Part shown: positions 22,003-33,518 of the stretch, piece after piece
Layout of the letters: the number at the start of each line of letters is the position of its first letter
Numbering within the stretch: position 1 is the stretch's first letter
From: Geomonas paludis
GTDB taxonomy: Bacteria; Desulfobacterota; Desulfuromonadia; Geobacterales; Geobacteraceae
DNA length: 64,000 nucleotides
Assembly (NCBI RefSeq): GCF_014193585.1
Contig: NZ_BLXY01000002.1
Location: 806,001-870,000, forward strand
Reading direction: 5' to 3'
Translations under genes and position numbers: made by a program
The notes under the pieces: generated by a model
Told to the model about the DNA's origin: nothing
Database searches by the model: none
What the model saw: only the letters and a program-made list of their open reading frames with translations

Positions 22003-22914
22003 CTAGCCCCTAGCCCCTGCCTTTTTCACCCTATACTTCACCACCAGCTCCACCGGGTGGTAGGACAGCTTCGCCTGCCTAAGCGACTCCTCGCCCAAGT
22101 CCTGCTCGCGGTTGAGATAGGTGCAATCGGTGAACAAAAGCCGGGAGAACTCCCGGTCCAAAAGCTGGTACAGCCCCTCCATGAAGAGATCCCCCTTCTC
22201 GAAGTGACACACCGCCGTCTCCCGGTTCAGCCTCTCCCCCAGCGCAAAGCCGCGCACCGCACCATCCACCAGGATCACCACCCCGGAAAGCCCCAGCTCG
22301 CGGTGCAGCCTGAGCGCCTCCGCCGCGCCCTCGATCTCCCCCTGCACCGAGCCCCCCTGCCCCGTCCCCCGCGGCACGATCTCGGTCCTGACCCGGCCCC
22401 ACTCCCCTAACAGCGCCAGCGCCCCCGCGAGGTGCCCGTCATTGAGGATCTCCACCTGGTGCCGGTGGCGATTGAGAAAGTAGTTCACCCGGTTCTTCTT
22501 CTTGTGGTACTGCTTCCCGCTTAACTGCGCCATCTCATCCTTCAGGTGCAGGTAGTCGAAATTGTTGCGGTCCGCCAGCGCCTCCAGCCCCTCCCCCCCG
22601 TCCAGGTGGCGCTCCAGGAAGCCGTCGTCGGCGCCGTACAGGGTGAGCCCCTGGTCCAAAAGCTCCCGCGTCGCCGCGGCGATGTCGCCGCCAAAGGGAG
22701 GCAGGAAATAGGTGGAGCCGTCGTAGCCGCGCCCCAGGGCCAGCACCGCGTCCCCCAACAGCGTCAGCCGGTACTCGTGCACCTTGCGGAACAGGTACAG
22801 GTTCGCGAAGGTCAGCTCCGAAACCCGAGGCTGCAACTCGGCGAAAAGCCTGTCCAACAGCGGCTTGTCCTGCAGGTCGATGGCGCGGCTTTGTGGGTAA
22901 CGCGGAATCTCCAT
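22003..22914 (-). CDS. DUF2156 (phosphatidylglycerol lysyltransferase-like GNAT) protein
   Basis: 303 residues from ATG 22914, chosen because GGGAGAG lies five bases upstream; a GTG at 22941 in the same frame has no clear Shine-Dalgarno. The protein has two GNAT-like halves. Family signatures include QYHKKKNRVNYFLNR and the C-terminal NREQDLGEESLRQAKLSYHP followed by VELVVKY. Relatives of the lysyl-transfer domain of MprF have this fold, but there is no membrane domain here and no tRNA-dependent activity can be claimed. Convergent with mnmH. Confidence 0.85.
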   Translation of the reverse strand: MEIPRYPQSRAIDLQDKPLLDRLFAELQPRVSELTFANLYLFRKVHEYRLTLLGDAVLALGRGYDGSTYFLPPFGGDIAAATRELLDQGLTLYGADDGFLERHLDGGEGLEALADRNNFDYLHLKDEMAQLSGKQYHKKKNRVNYFLNRHRHQVEILNDGHLAGALALLGEWGRVRTEIVPRGTGQGGSVQGEIEGAAEALRLHRELGLSGVVILVDGAVRGFALGERLNRETAVCHFEKGDLFMEGLYQLLDREFSRLLFTDCTYLNREQDLGEESLRQAKLSYHPVELVVKYRVKKAGARG

Positions 22915-23148
22915 GACTCTCTCCCGGGAAAAATCTGTCACAGTATACTCATTTTTTTGCAGAATTGCGAAAAAAGGCTGGCATTTCTCGCACCGTATAC
23001 GGTAGTATCGCGCTTACTCTACCCGTAGTATTTGCAAAAAGCTGTTTGGCTGACGCAAAGCCAGTAATCTAAAGCAAAATGCAGCGCCGCCGCGTGCACG
23101 GAGTCACGACAATGGCGGCGAAAAGAAACGGATTTTTCCGGGGGCGCA

Positions 23149-25119
<1,971 letters not shown>

Positions 25120-25154
25120 CAATGACCGCCAAGCGCGGCTGACGGAGTAGGTCC

Positions 25155-26537
<1,383 letters not shown>

Positions 26538-26564
26538 GGCCGCGAAAAAAAGGGGGCGGACGCT

Positions 26565-26582
26565 TTTGCAGCATTGCAAAAA
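26565..26582. repeat. Perfect inverted repeat TTTTGCA-gcat-TGCAAAA
   Basis: A 7-bp perfect inverted repeat about 28 bp after the response-regulator stop; a looser GCAGGCTTGCAA unit follows at 26600. It may terminate the kinase-regulator transcript or bind a regulator. The rest of 26583-26846 shows nothing else recognisable. Confidence 0.45.
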
Positions 26583-26846
26583 GTGGCGCCGCCCCAGTTG
26601 CAGGCTTGCAAAGCCGGGTTCCCCACCCACCCCCAGCCGTACAAACTCCCGTTTTCACGCCACTTTAAGACAATCCAACGCAATCGGCGCCCGCCGCCAA
26701 AGGTTAACTCCCGCTTGGTCCCCCTTTAATCTTTCTTCGCGATTTTGCGAAAGCCCCCTTGCCGCCTCCTGCCCGCCCTTCTCCCCTGCCGGCACAAACA
26801 CATGAAATCAGGTGGCTTTACGACACCAGCCCCGGTAAACGGCAAA

Positions 26847-26863
26847 TTGGTACGGCAGTTGCT
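26847..26863 (+). promoter_or_regulatory. Sigma-54 (-24/-12) promoter
   Basis: TTGGTACGGCAGTTGCT: GG and GC separated by exactly 10 bp, with the TTGG and TTGCT contexts of the sigma-54 consensus. Transcription should start near 26875, 40 bp before the ATG at 26915. Placed directly after an NtrC-type regulator gene. Confidence 0.8.
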
Positions 26864-26914
26864 AATACTGTCTACGTCACCCTTTCTTTACGTTGTAAAA
26901 AGGTATGAGGTCCT

Positions 26915-27112
26915 ATGCAGGAAGCAACGGTCTGCCCCTTCTTCGGCAAAAATGATGATTACTGCGACGTGGGTTGCGGCTACATCTCGCCGCACGACGT
27001 GAAGCAGATCATCACCTTCTGCAGTTGCCGGTACCGGGAGTGCCTCAAATACCAGGAGCTGTCCGACCGTATGCCGGTGGGACAACTCGATTCCAACCTC
27101 TGCCTGGTGTAG
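26915..27112 (+). CDS. Small Cys-rich protein, function unknown
   Basis: 65 residues with seven Cys (positions 7, 17, 21, 36, 38, 43, 63), giving C-x9-C-x3-C-x14-C-x-C-x4-C, which suggests metal or Fe-S binding. No signal peptide or TM segment, so probably cytoplasmic. ATG preceded by GAGGT at good spacing, 40 bp after the predicted sigma-54 start site. First gene of an operon with two membrane proteins. I do not recognise a named family. Confidence 0.75.
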   Translation: MQEATVCPFFGKNDDYCDVGCGYISPHDVKQIITFCSCRYRECLKYQELSDRMPVGQLDSNLCLV

Positions 27113-27182
27113 CCGACGGGTGAAGCCGGGCGGGGGCGAATCAACAGCAGCTCTGTACTACTAATGGAAAAGGAGAACGGCG

Positions 27183-27434
27183 ATGAGTGAGAAAGAACTT
27201 GAACTGCTCTCGAGGCTTGAGGAGTTGGAGCGGCATACCTGGCGCAACTCAGCGATCCTGCGCGCCGTCGCCATGGTAGCCTTTACCGCCATGATCGGCA
27301 TCGTGATCGCCTCCGGCGTGGTTGGCGGCGGGCGCGGCAGCCACTGGTCCGGGCCGGCCTGGAACACTATGTGGCTCTATGGCCTCTTCGCCGCCAACGC
27401 GGTCTCCATGTTCTGGACTACCCACAAGGAATAA
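27183..27434 (+). CDS. Small two-helix membrane protein, function unknown
   Basis: 83 residues. A charged amphipathic N-terminus (EKELELLSRLEELERHTWRN) precedes two TM helices (about 27-47 and 59-77) and a basic end (WTTHKE). The size and layout resemble small accessory subunits of membrane transporters, but no family signature is visible. ATG with AAGGAG seven bases upstream. 31 bp before the larger membrane protein, hence probably its partner (inference). Confidence 0.75.
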   Translation: MSEKELELLSRLEELERHTWRNSAILRAVAMVAFTAMIGIVIASGVVGGGRGSHWSGPAWNTMWLYGLFAANAVSMFWTTHKE

Positions 27435-27465
27435 CGCGCCTGGCGCCGATTGGGAGGAACGTCAC

Positions 27466-28518
27466 ATGCCGATGAAACTGTCAAACGTGATTCTTCTTTT
27501 GGTCGTCGTCGTCCTCTGCGCGACCTTTTCCCTGAGAATCTTCCAGGGGCTCGACGAGATGATGGGGGACCAGTACTGGGTGGTGGACACCACGCAGGGC
27601 GACCATGGCTGGTACGGCATGGGGCTTCTCCCCCACGTGAAAAAGGTGCCCAAGGAAGTGGTGCAGGCGGTCAACACCGACCCCGACAACGACGACAAGT
27701 ACATCATCTACGCCCAGAACGGGGACTTCGCCGGCAACTCGGTGTACGGCATCTGCCTGGGCATCCCGCTCATCATGTACCTGATCTGGTTCGCCTTCAT
27801 CCTCGGCTTCCCGGACCGGATCGACCCGTACCTTTTGCCGCGGCGCATCTTCACCCTCACCGTGATCATCATGTGCTCGGTGATCGTGAACCTGTTCCTG
27901 ATGCGCATCGCCGCCGACTTTGCCCGGGATCCCATGTCCCGCATCGCCAACGTGGCCGGCAACCACGCCTCGCTTCTGTTCCACAACGCGGGGATCTGGT
28001 TCGCCATCCTCTTCTCGGCGCTGGGGACGCCGAACCACTCCATGCGCGAGACCGCGGCCCCCGACAGCCGCAACTGGCAGACCCAGGCCAACGAGAAGTT
28101 CAACTGGATGTTCGTGCTGCTGTTCGCGGTCACCATCCTCGAGGTGGCCCTGGTCAAGAACAAGCTGGCCCTTCCCGATGCGGCCGTCGACTACTCGGTC
28201 TGGATCATCCTGGTGGTGATCTTCATGCGCATGTTCGGCTTCTCGCCCAAGTACTGGGTCAAACGGGGACGCGGCATCGCCATCATGTTTGCCGGGACCC
28301 TGATCACCCTACCCGTCTTCTACCTCCTGGAGCGGGCCACCGGGACCCTCGGCGCCGGCTTCGCCTCCCCGATCCTCTCCAAGGCCCTGGGGCCGGAGAA
28401 CGCCAACATCGGGCTCTCCCTGATGATTTCCATCTATCTCATCTTCTGGATGGAGTTCGCAGCGGCGATCCGAATGAACGGACCTTCGCACCGACTGACA
28501 ACTGAAAAACAAGTATAG
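27466..28518 (+). CDS. Polytopic inner-membrane protein, function unknown
   Basis: 350 residues from ATG 27466 (GGGAGGA seven bases upstream); the frame is open further upstream only as a mirror of the preceding gene. One N-terminal TM helix (7-27) is followed by a roughly 65-residue loop (WVVDTTQGDHGWYGMG and on), then about seven more TM helices from residue 93 on. Several acidic and aromatic residues lie in loops. No transporter signature is recognised. Third gene of the sigma-54 operon and followed by a strong terminator. The loop after the first helix may be periplasmic. Confidence 0.78.
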   Translation: MPMKLSNVILLLVVVVLCATFSLRIFQGLDEMMGDQYWVVDTTQGDHGWYGMGLLPHVKKVPKEVVQAVNTDPDNDDKYIIYAQNGDFAGNSVYGICLGIPLIMYLIWFAFILGFPDRIDPYLLPRRIFTLTVIIMCSVIVNLFLMRIAADFARDPMSRIANVAGNHASLLFHNAGIWFAILFSALGTPNHSMRETAAPDSRNWQTQANEKFNWMFVLLFAVTILEVALVKNKLALPDAAVDYSVWIILVVIFMRMFGFSPKYWVKRGRGIAIMFAGTLITLPVFYLLERATGTLGAGFASPILSKALGPENANIGLSLMISIYLIFWMEFAAAIRMNGPSHRLTTEKQV

Positions 28519-28543
28519 TTCCTTTCCAGAATCCATCTGTATC

Positions 28544-28578
28544 AAAAGGGGAAGCCAGCAATGGCTTCCCCTTTGTTT
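28544..28578 (+). terminator. Rho-independent terminator of the sigma-54 operon
   Basis: Perfect 10-bp stem GGGGAAGCCA / TGGCTTCCCC with loop GCAA, followed by TTTGTTT, 30 bp after the stop codon at 28518. Confidence 0.85.
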
Positions 28579-29385
28579 GGAACCTTTTCCGGCGAAATAC
28601 TTGGAAACTCAAACGTTGTCACATCAAATTTCCATTTACTCATGACCCATTCATGCAAAGCCTGTCAGCATACCTTCTGCCATTTCCACTCAAAGCTAAA
28701 ACAATCGCCGCACATTGGCACTTCCAGTCATTAGCTGGCATGTGACGGCTTCACAAAGCTGCCCTGACCCGTGAAAGCCAGTCCCAAGCCTGCAGCCAGC
28801 CACCAAGACCAGCCCGTTCGTCACGGGATAGTGCGCCTGCGGGCTCACCGGCACGCGAAATTGAGTAACAGAATTGTTTGACACAATAATGCGACAGCGT
28901 TTGAGCAAGTCGCAAAACAACCGCACAAAATCCGCCCAAACGCTCCCTTCCGCGACACCAGCCAACAATAATAAAAAATAATTTACCGTGCACTTTTCTT
29001 TTTTACCGTGTAATTTACAATATTTGCAGCCAACCAGATCGTAAAACAAGGCGCGTTTCGGACGCCAATTTATTTAGAACGCTGTTTATTTTTATTGTAC
29101 ATTTGAAAATCATGTGGTACAACAAACTCACGTATACGGAAAATGCGCCGGAGGGCGGAAGCAGACCAAAGAGCCAGATCCGGGCATCCGACCGATTCAA
29201 CTCCGCAAAAACAGTAACTTGCAAAGCAGCGGTCCAAACAGAACGCTTTAACCATTTTCAGCAAAACAGCACCGACGATTTTAGAAACAAAATTTAGAGA
29301 TCAGGAAAGGGGGATTTATCGGTAACTGAAACCAGAGGGGCGGGACGCCGCCGCAACGCATCTTACTGAGAAAGGAGTGACAACC
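28579..29385. other. 807-bp AT-richer gap upstream of the DUF485-actP operon, no credible gene
   Basis: Short open frames on both strands here lack Shine-Dalgarno sequences, family motifs and the third-position GC bias of neighbouring genes. The segment is clearly less GC-rich than its flanks. It carries the direct repeat TTTACCGTG at 28982-28990 and 29002-29010, exactly 20 bp apart. No GG-N10-GC sigma-54 promoter was found on the plus strand. It is probably a long regulatory region for the symporter operon. Confidence 0.6.
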
Positions 29386-29697
29386 ATGGCAGAAAAACAG
29401 TACGACTGGAAAGCAATCGCAAAAAATCCCAAGTTCGTGGAGCTACATCACAAGAAGACGGCCTTCCTTTTCGGGTGGTGGATTTTCTCCTGTGTGTACT
29501 ATTTCCTGCTCCCCATCGGGGCGGCCTACACACCGGGAATCTTCAAGGTCAAAATCATTGGCGTGGTCAATTTCGGGTACATCTTCGCACTCTCCCAGTT
29601 CTTCGTCTCCTGGGGGATTGCACTCTACTACTCCCACGTTGCCAACAAGGACTTTGACCGGTTGACCAGGGAACTGATCGACGAATTACATCTCTAG
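29386..29697 (+). CDS. DUF485 small membrane protein, ActP partner
   Basis: 103 residues. Family pattern: a soluble N-terminus (NPKFVELHHKKTAF), a TM helix (LFGWWIFSCVYYFLLPIG), a second TM helix (VNFGYIFALSQFFVSWGIALYY) and the closing VANKDFDRLTRELIDE. DUF485 proteins (YjcH type) are encoded beside ActP acetate symporters. Start at ATG 29386: the in-frame GTG at 29377 lies inside the AAAGGAG ribosome-binding site. 16 bp before actP. Confidence 0.92.
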   Translation: MAEKQYDWKAIAKNPKFVELHHKKTAFLFGWWIFSCVYYFLLPIGAAYTPGIFKVKIIGVVNFGYIFALSQFFVSWGIALYYSHVANKDFDRLTRELIDELHL

Positions 29698-29713
29698 GAA
29701 AGGAGGACAGGAC

Positions 29714-31708
29714 ATGACCATCAAGAAGATATTCATAGCAGCCAGCTTGGCCCTCTCGGTCGCCGCAGCCGCCTATGCCGAAGAGGCGAAGGCCCCGGCA
29801 GCCGGCGCAGCCCCGGCGATGAGCGCACCCGCAGCACAGGGAGCGCCCGCCGCGACAGCAGCAGCCCCCGCGCCCAACGCAGCCGCTTCCGTGGCCACCC
29901 CTGCCCCTGCCGCCCCGGCACCGGCCAAGAAGGAACTGAAGACCAACAAGACCATCACCATCGGGATGTTCATGATCATCATCGCCGTCACCATGGGCGT
30001 CGTGGTCTGGGCAGCCAAGCAGACCAAGTCGGCAGCGGACTTCTACGCGGCGGGCGGCGGCATCACCGGCACCCAGAACGGCTGGGCCATCGCCGGCGAC
30101 TACATGTCGGCAGCATCCTTCCTGGGTATTTCCGGCCTCATCTCGCTCTACGGCTATGACGGGTTCATGTACTCGGTCGGCTGGCTGGTGGCGTACATCA
30201 CCGTGCTTCTGATCGTGGCGGAACCGTGCCGCAACGCGGGCAAGTACACCCTGGGGGACATCCTCTCCTTCAGGACCTCGCCCAAACCGGTACGCGCCTT
30301 CGCCGCCCTCTCCACCGTCGCTGTCTCCACCTTCTACCTCACCGCCCAGATGGTCGGTGCAGGCAAGCTCATGGCACTTCTGATCGGCATCCCCTACAAG
30401 ATGTCCATCATCGGCGTCGGCGTCCTCATGGTCGGCTACGTCGTCTTCGGCGGCATGGTCGCCACCACCTGGGTACAGATCATCAAGGCGGGCCTGCTCA
30501 TGTCGGGCGCCTTCCTGCTCTCCTTCCTGGTCATGATCAAGGCCGGCTTCAACCCGATCGGCTTCTTCTCTACCATCGTGAGCAGCCCCGAGATCCAGGA
30601 CCACGTTTCCAAGCTGGTGCTCAAAGATGGCGTCATCCTCTCCGGCGTCGACGCCGGCCAGCGCTTCCTCGAGCCCGGCCTGTACCTGAAGAACCCGCTG
30701 GACCAGATCTCCCTGGGCATGGCCCTCGTGCTCGGCACCGCCGGCATGCCGCACATCCTGATGCGCTTCTTCACCGTGCCGACCGCCCAGGCCGCACGTA
30801 AGTCCGTCATCATCGCCATGTTCATCATCGGCGGCTTCTACGTACTGACCACCCTGCTCGGCTTCGGCGCCGCTATCCACCTGACCCCGCAGGGGATCAC
30901 CTCGGTCGACCCGGGCGGCAACATGGCTACCCTGATGCTGGCACAGCAGATGGGCGCAGACATCGCACCGATCATCGGCGACCTCTTCCTCGCCTTCCTG
31001 TGCGCCGTCGCCTTCGCTACCATCCTCGCCGTCGTCTCCGGCCTGGTACTGGCAGCCTCCGCGGCCATCGCACACGACATCTACGTAAACGTGATCAAGG
31101 ACGGCCACGCCGACCAGCACGAGCAGGTCTTCGCAGCCCGCGCCACCTCCTTCGTGGTAGGCGCCTGCGGTATCATGATCGGCCTCGCCGCCGAGAAGCA
31201 GAACGTTGCCCACCTGGTGGCGCTGGCCTTCGCGGTCGCCGCTTCCGGCAACCTCCCGGTCGTCGTGCTCTCCCTCTTCTGGAGGAAGTTCAACACCGCC
31301 GGCGTCATCTCCGGCCTGCTGGTAGGCACCATCGCTTCCATCGGCCTGGTGATGGTATCCCCGAACATGACCTACCCGAAAGTGGTCGCCGAAGGCGGCA
31401 AGAAGGTCATCGCAGCCATGGAGAAGAAGCAGGCGGCCCTGCCGGCCGGCCAGAGCCTCTCCGAGAAGGATGCCAAGGCGCTTGCCAAGGCCAAGGTTGA
31501 CGCACAGCAGACCGGCACCTCCATGGTAGGTCTGGAGAAGCCGCTCTTCACCCTGAAGAACCCGGGCCTCATCTCCATCCCGCTGGGCTTCATGGCCGCC
31601 ATCCTGGGCGCCCTGGCCTTCCCGAACAGGCGCTCCGAGGAGATGTTCGACGAGGTCTACGTCCGCCAGAACACCGGTTTGGGTATGGCCAAGGCAGTCG
31701 AGCACTAG
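29714..31708 (+). CDS. actP: Sodium:solute symporter, ActP-type (acetate) with Ala/Pro-rich N-terminal extension
   Basis: 664 residues, longer than the usual 550. SSS-family core from about residue 78 (TITIGMFMIIIAVTMGVVVW, then the DFYAAGGGITGTQNGWAIAGDY motif) with about 13 TM helices. Residues 1-22 form a cleavable-looking signal (AYAEE), and about 23-72 are Ala/Pro-rich, so a periplasmic linker precedes TM1. A charged insertion near residues 560-610 (KKVIAAMEKKQAALP) sits between late TM helices. Acetate is the expected substrate from the DUF485 partner and the organism type; related C2-C4 acids are possible. Confidence 0.9.
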   Translation: MTIKKIFIAASLALSVAAAAYAEEAKAPAAGAAPAMSAPAAQGAPAATAAAPAPNAAASVATPAPAAPAPAKKELKTNKTITIGMFMIIIAVTMGVVVWAAKQTKSAADFYAAGGGITGTQNGWAIAGDYMSAASFLGISGLISLYGYDGFMYSVGWLVAYITVLLIVAEPCRNAGKYTLGDILSFRTSPKPVRAFAALSTVAVSTFYLTAQMVGAGKLMALLIGIPYKMSIIGVGVLMVGYVVFGGMVATTWVQIIKAGLLMSGAFLLSFLVMIKAGFNPIGFFSTIVSSPEIQDHVSKLVLKDGVILSGVDAGQRFLEPGLYLKNPLDQISLGMALVLGTAGMPHILMRFFTVPTAQAARKSVIIAMFIIGGFYVLTTLLGFGAAIHLTPQGITSVDPGGNMATLMLAQQMGADIAPIIGDLFLAFLCAVAFATILAVVSGLVLAASAAIAHDIYVNVIKDGHADQHEQVFAARATSFVVGACGIMIGLAAEKQNVAHLVALAFAVAASGNLPVVVLSLFWRKFNTAGVISGLLVGTIASIGLVMVSPNMTYPKVVAEGGKKVIAAMEKKQAALPAGQSLSEKDAKALAKAKVDAQQTGTSMVGLEKPLFTLKNPGLISIPLGFMAAILGALAFPNRRSEEMFDEVYVRQNTGLGMAKAVEH

Positions 31709-31731
31709 TACCCGGCAACACAGCAGCATGG

Positions 31732-31767
31732 AATTGGGGAAGGGAAACCTTCCCCAATTTTTTTTTT
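31732..31767 (+). terminator. Rho-independent terminator after actP
   Basis: Stem TTGGGGAAGG / CCTTCCCCAA with loop GAAA and a run of ten T residues, 24 bp after the actP stop. Confidence 0.95.
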
Positions 31768-31853
31768 GCCCGCGCCCAATCGTTTCCTCCCCTTCCCCGC
31801 CGCCGGCCGGGACAAAAAAGTCAACGAATCGTTTCGGTTATCAGCAAAACAGT

Positions 31854-31881
31854 TTTACATCGTTATTTTTTTCTGTAGAAT
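31854..31881 (+). promoter_or_regulatory. Sigma-70 promoter for the DUF294-symporter operon
   Basis: TTTACA, 16-bp spacer, TAGAAT (each hexamer 5 of 6), ending 35 bp before the ATG at 31917 and located after the actP terminator. Confidence 0.6.
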
Positions 31882-31916
31882 CAACGCCAGCTGAATCCAA
31901 CAAGAGGTGGCCGCAC

Positions 31917-33134
31917 ATGCCCCATCAGATCTACCCACCGGAGCCAGGCGACGGGGAACTCCTTGCGGAGTTGCTGGGGGAGGTGCACGCTCTGCTCCCG
32001 CTGTTGGACCGGGACGAGGGGAAGAAACTGCTGCAAGGGCTCGTGTGGCACAGCTCGGAGGAGCTGGGCAAGCTGCGCCTGTACTCGTCGCGCGAAGAGG
32101 CCATCATCGAGCGGGTCCGCACCGAGACCGACTACGCGATGCTCCTGAAGCTCCACGAGGAGTTGAACCAGCTCGAGATGGAGCGTTTCCTCAACTTCTA
32201 CTCCGTCACCGCCCTGCACGAGAACTGCACCTGGTACCGCGACGCCCTGGCCGGCCGCGCGCTGGAGCTGGTGGCGGCCGAGATGCCCTCCCCCCCGCCG
32301 GCACCCTTCGCCCTGGTCAGCATGGGAAGCGACGGCCGCGAAGAGCAGACCCTGATCACCGACCAGGACTACCTGATCGTGTACAGCGACGAGGGGGGCG
32401 AAGAGGCCGACCGCTACTTCCAGGAGTACAGCCGGATCCTGGTGGAGCGCCTGGCCGAGATCGGCTTCAAGAAGTGCAGCGGCGGCATCATGCCGGTGAA
32501 CGACAACTGGCGCGGGTCGCTGTCGCAGTGGCAGCGCCGGCTGCACGCCATCGTGCGCTACGAAACCGAGGACTACGGCAAGAACATGATGGACCTCATC
32601 GTCCTCTCCGATGCCCGCTTCGTCGCCGGCGACGCCGAACTGGCGGGGAAGCTGGTCTCCCTGATCCGCTCCCTGCTGCAGGACTACTTCATGGCCCTTT
32701 GGGGCATGGCCAAGGCCGCCACCGAGATGAAACTGGCGCTGGGCTTCCTGAAGCGGTTCTGGACCGAGGGGAGCGGCGAACACAAGGGATCCTTCAACCT
32801 GAAACTCCTGGCTTGGGCCCCCCTGGTGATGAACGTGCGCATCCTGGCCATCAACCAGGGCATCCCCGCTACCTCGACCGTGAAGAGGATCGAACTGCTG
32901 GAAAAGGAACACAGCTTCTCCGCCAACATGGCGCGGGGGCTGGTGGCCGCCTACCGCATCCTCACCAAGCACCGCATCCTGCTCCAGATCAAGGTGATCA
33001 AGGGGATCCAGAACGACGCCTACTACCTGAACCCGTATTCGCTTCCCGCCGACGAGCGGGAGCGGATCAGGCAGGCGCTGCTTCTCATCGAGGACTTGCA
33101 GAAAACCATCCACACCAACTTCTCCATAGTCTAG
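31917..33134 (+). CDS. DUF294-type putative nucleotidyltransferase
   Basis: 405 residues from ATG 31917 (AGAGGTG upstream). Central nucleotidyltransferase motif SMGSDGREEQTLITDQDYLI (about residues 137-156) has the G-S/G, R and D-x-D residues of GlnD-like enzymes; the C-terminus is the DUF294 helical substrate-binding domain. The CBS and cyclic-nucleotide domains often present in this family are absent. Members co-occur with SSS symporters and acetyl-CoA synthetase; a regulatory nucleotide transfer onto a partner protein is possible but unproven. First gene of an operon with a symporter pair. Confidence 0.87.
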   Translation: MPHQIYPPEPGDGELLAELLGEVHALLPLLDRDEGKKLLQGLVWHSSEELGKLRLYSSREEAIIERVRTETDYAMLLKLHEELNQLEMERFLNFYSVTALHENCTWYRDALAGRALELVAAEMPSPPPAPFALVSMGSDGREEQTLITDQDYLIVYSDEGGEEADRYFQEYSRILVERLAEIGFKKCSGGIMPVNDNWRGSLSQWQRRLHAIVRYETEDYGKNMMDLIVLSDARFVAGDAELAGKLVSLIRSLLQDYFMALWGMAKAATEMKLALGFLKRFWTEGSGEHKGSFNLKLLAWAPLVMNVRILAINQGIPATSTVKRIELLEKEHSFSANMARGLVAAYRILTKHRILLQIKVIKGIQNDAYYLNPYSLPADERERIRQALLLIEDLQKTIHTNFSIV

Positions 33135-33194
33135 GAGCGAGCGGTATGCGGTCCTGCGGGGTTCCCGCGGCGGGCCGCCATGAGCGGAGGAGAC

Positions 33195-33518
33195 ATGAGC
33201 CGGCCGGAAAAGTCCCACAAGGTCAACCTGTTCCGCCCCAAGGAGGGGCACATGCGGGACGAGGTGCACATCATCCTCGCCCTCCTGTTCGGCTGGGGAG
33301 TCTGCACCTTCGGGTTCCAGTTCCTGGTCTACGCCTGCCGCGGCACCGGCGCCGGCAGCCTGTTGACCCGTCTCACCCTGTTTAACCTGCCGCTGCACTT
33401 CTGGTTCACCGGGCAGTTCCTCCCCCTGTGGTTCATCGTCCTGTGCGTCATCTTCAACATCTACGTGGACCGCATCAGCGAGTACCACAGCCGCAGGAGA
33501 GACAGAAGCTATGAATGA
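33195..33518 (+). CDS. DUF4212 small subunit of sodium/substrate symporter
   Basis: 107 residues from ATG 33195 (GGAGG four bases upstream; an in-frame ATG at 33180 lacks one). Two TM helices (HIILALLFGWGVCTFGFQFLVY, then FWFTGQFLPLWFIVLCVIFNIY) around the family signature FNLPLHFWFTGQ. DUF4212 proteins pair with SSS permeases. Its 3' end overlaps the start of the permease gene by 8 bp, showing translational coupling. Confidence 0.87.
   Translation: MSRPEKSHKVNLFRPKEGHMRDEVHIILALLFGWGVCTFGFQFLVYACRGTGAGSLLTRLTLFNLPLHFWFTGQFLPLWFIVLCVIFNIYVDRISEYHSRRRDRSYE

Noticed and set aside
23047-23064. Sigma-54-like TTGGCTGACGCAAAGCC before the Cache kinase
   Set aside because: GG-N10-GC spacing is met but the -12 element (AAAGCC) is poor and the segment is better explained as an inverted repeat.
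28696-29297. Short open frames on both strands in the actP upstream gap
   Set aside because: No ribosome-binding sites, no conserved features and no codon bias like neighbouring genes.
29567-31729. 720-codon minus-strand open frame
   Set aside because: Antisense mirror of actP and part of the DUF485 gene.
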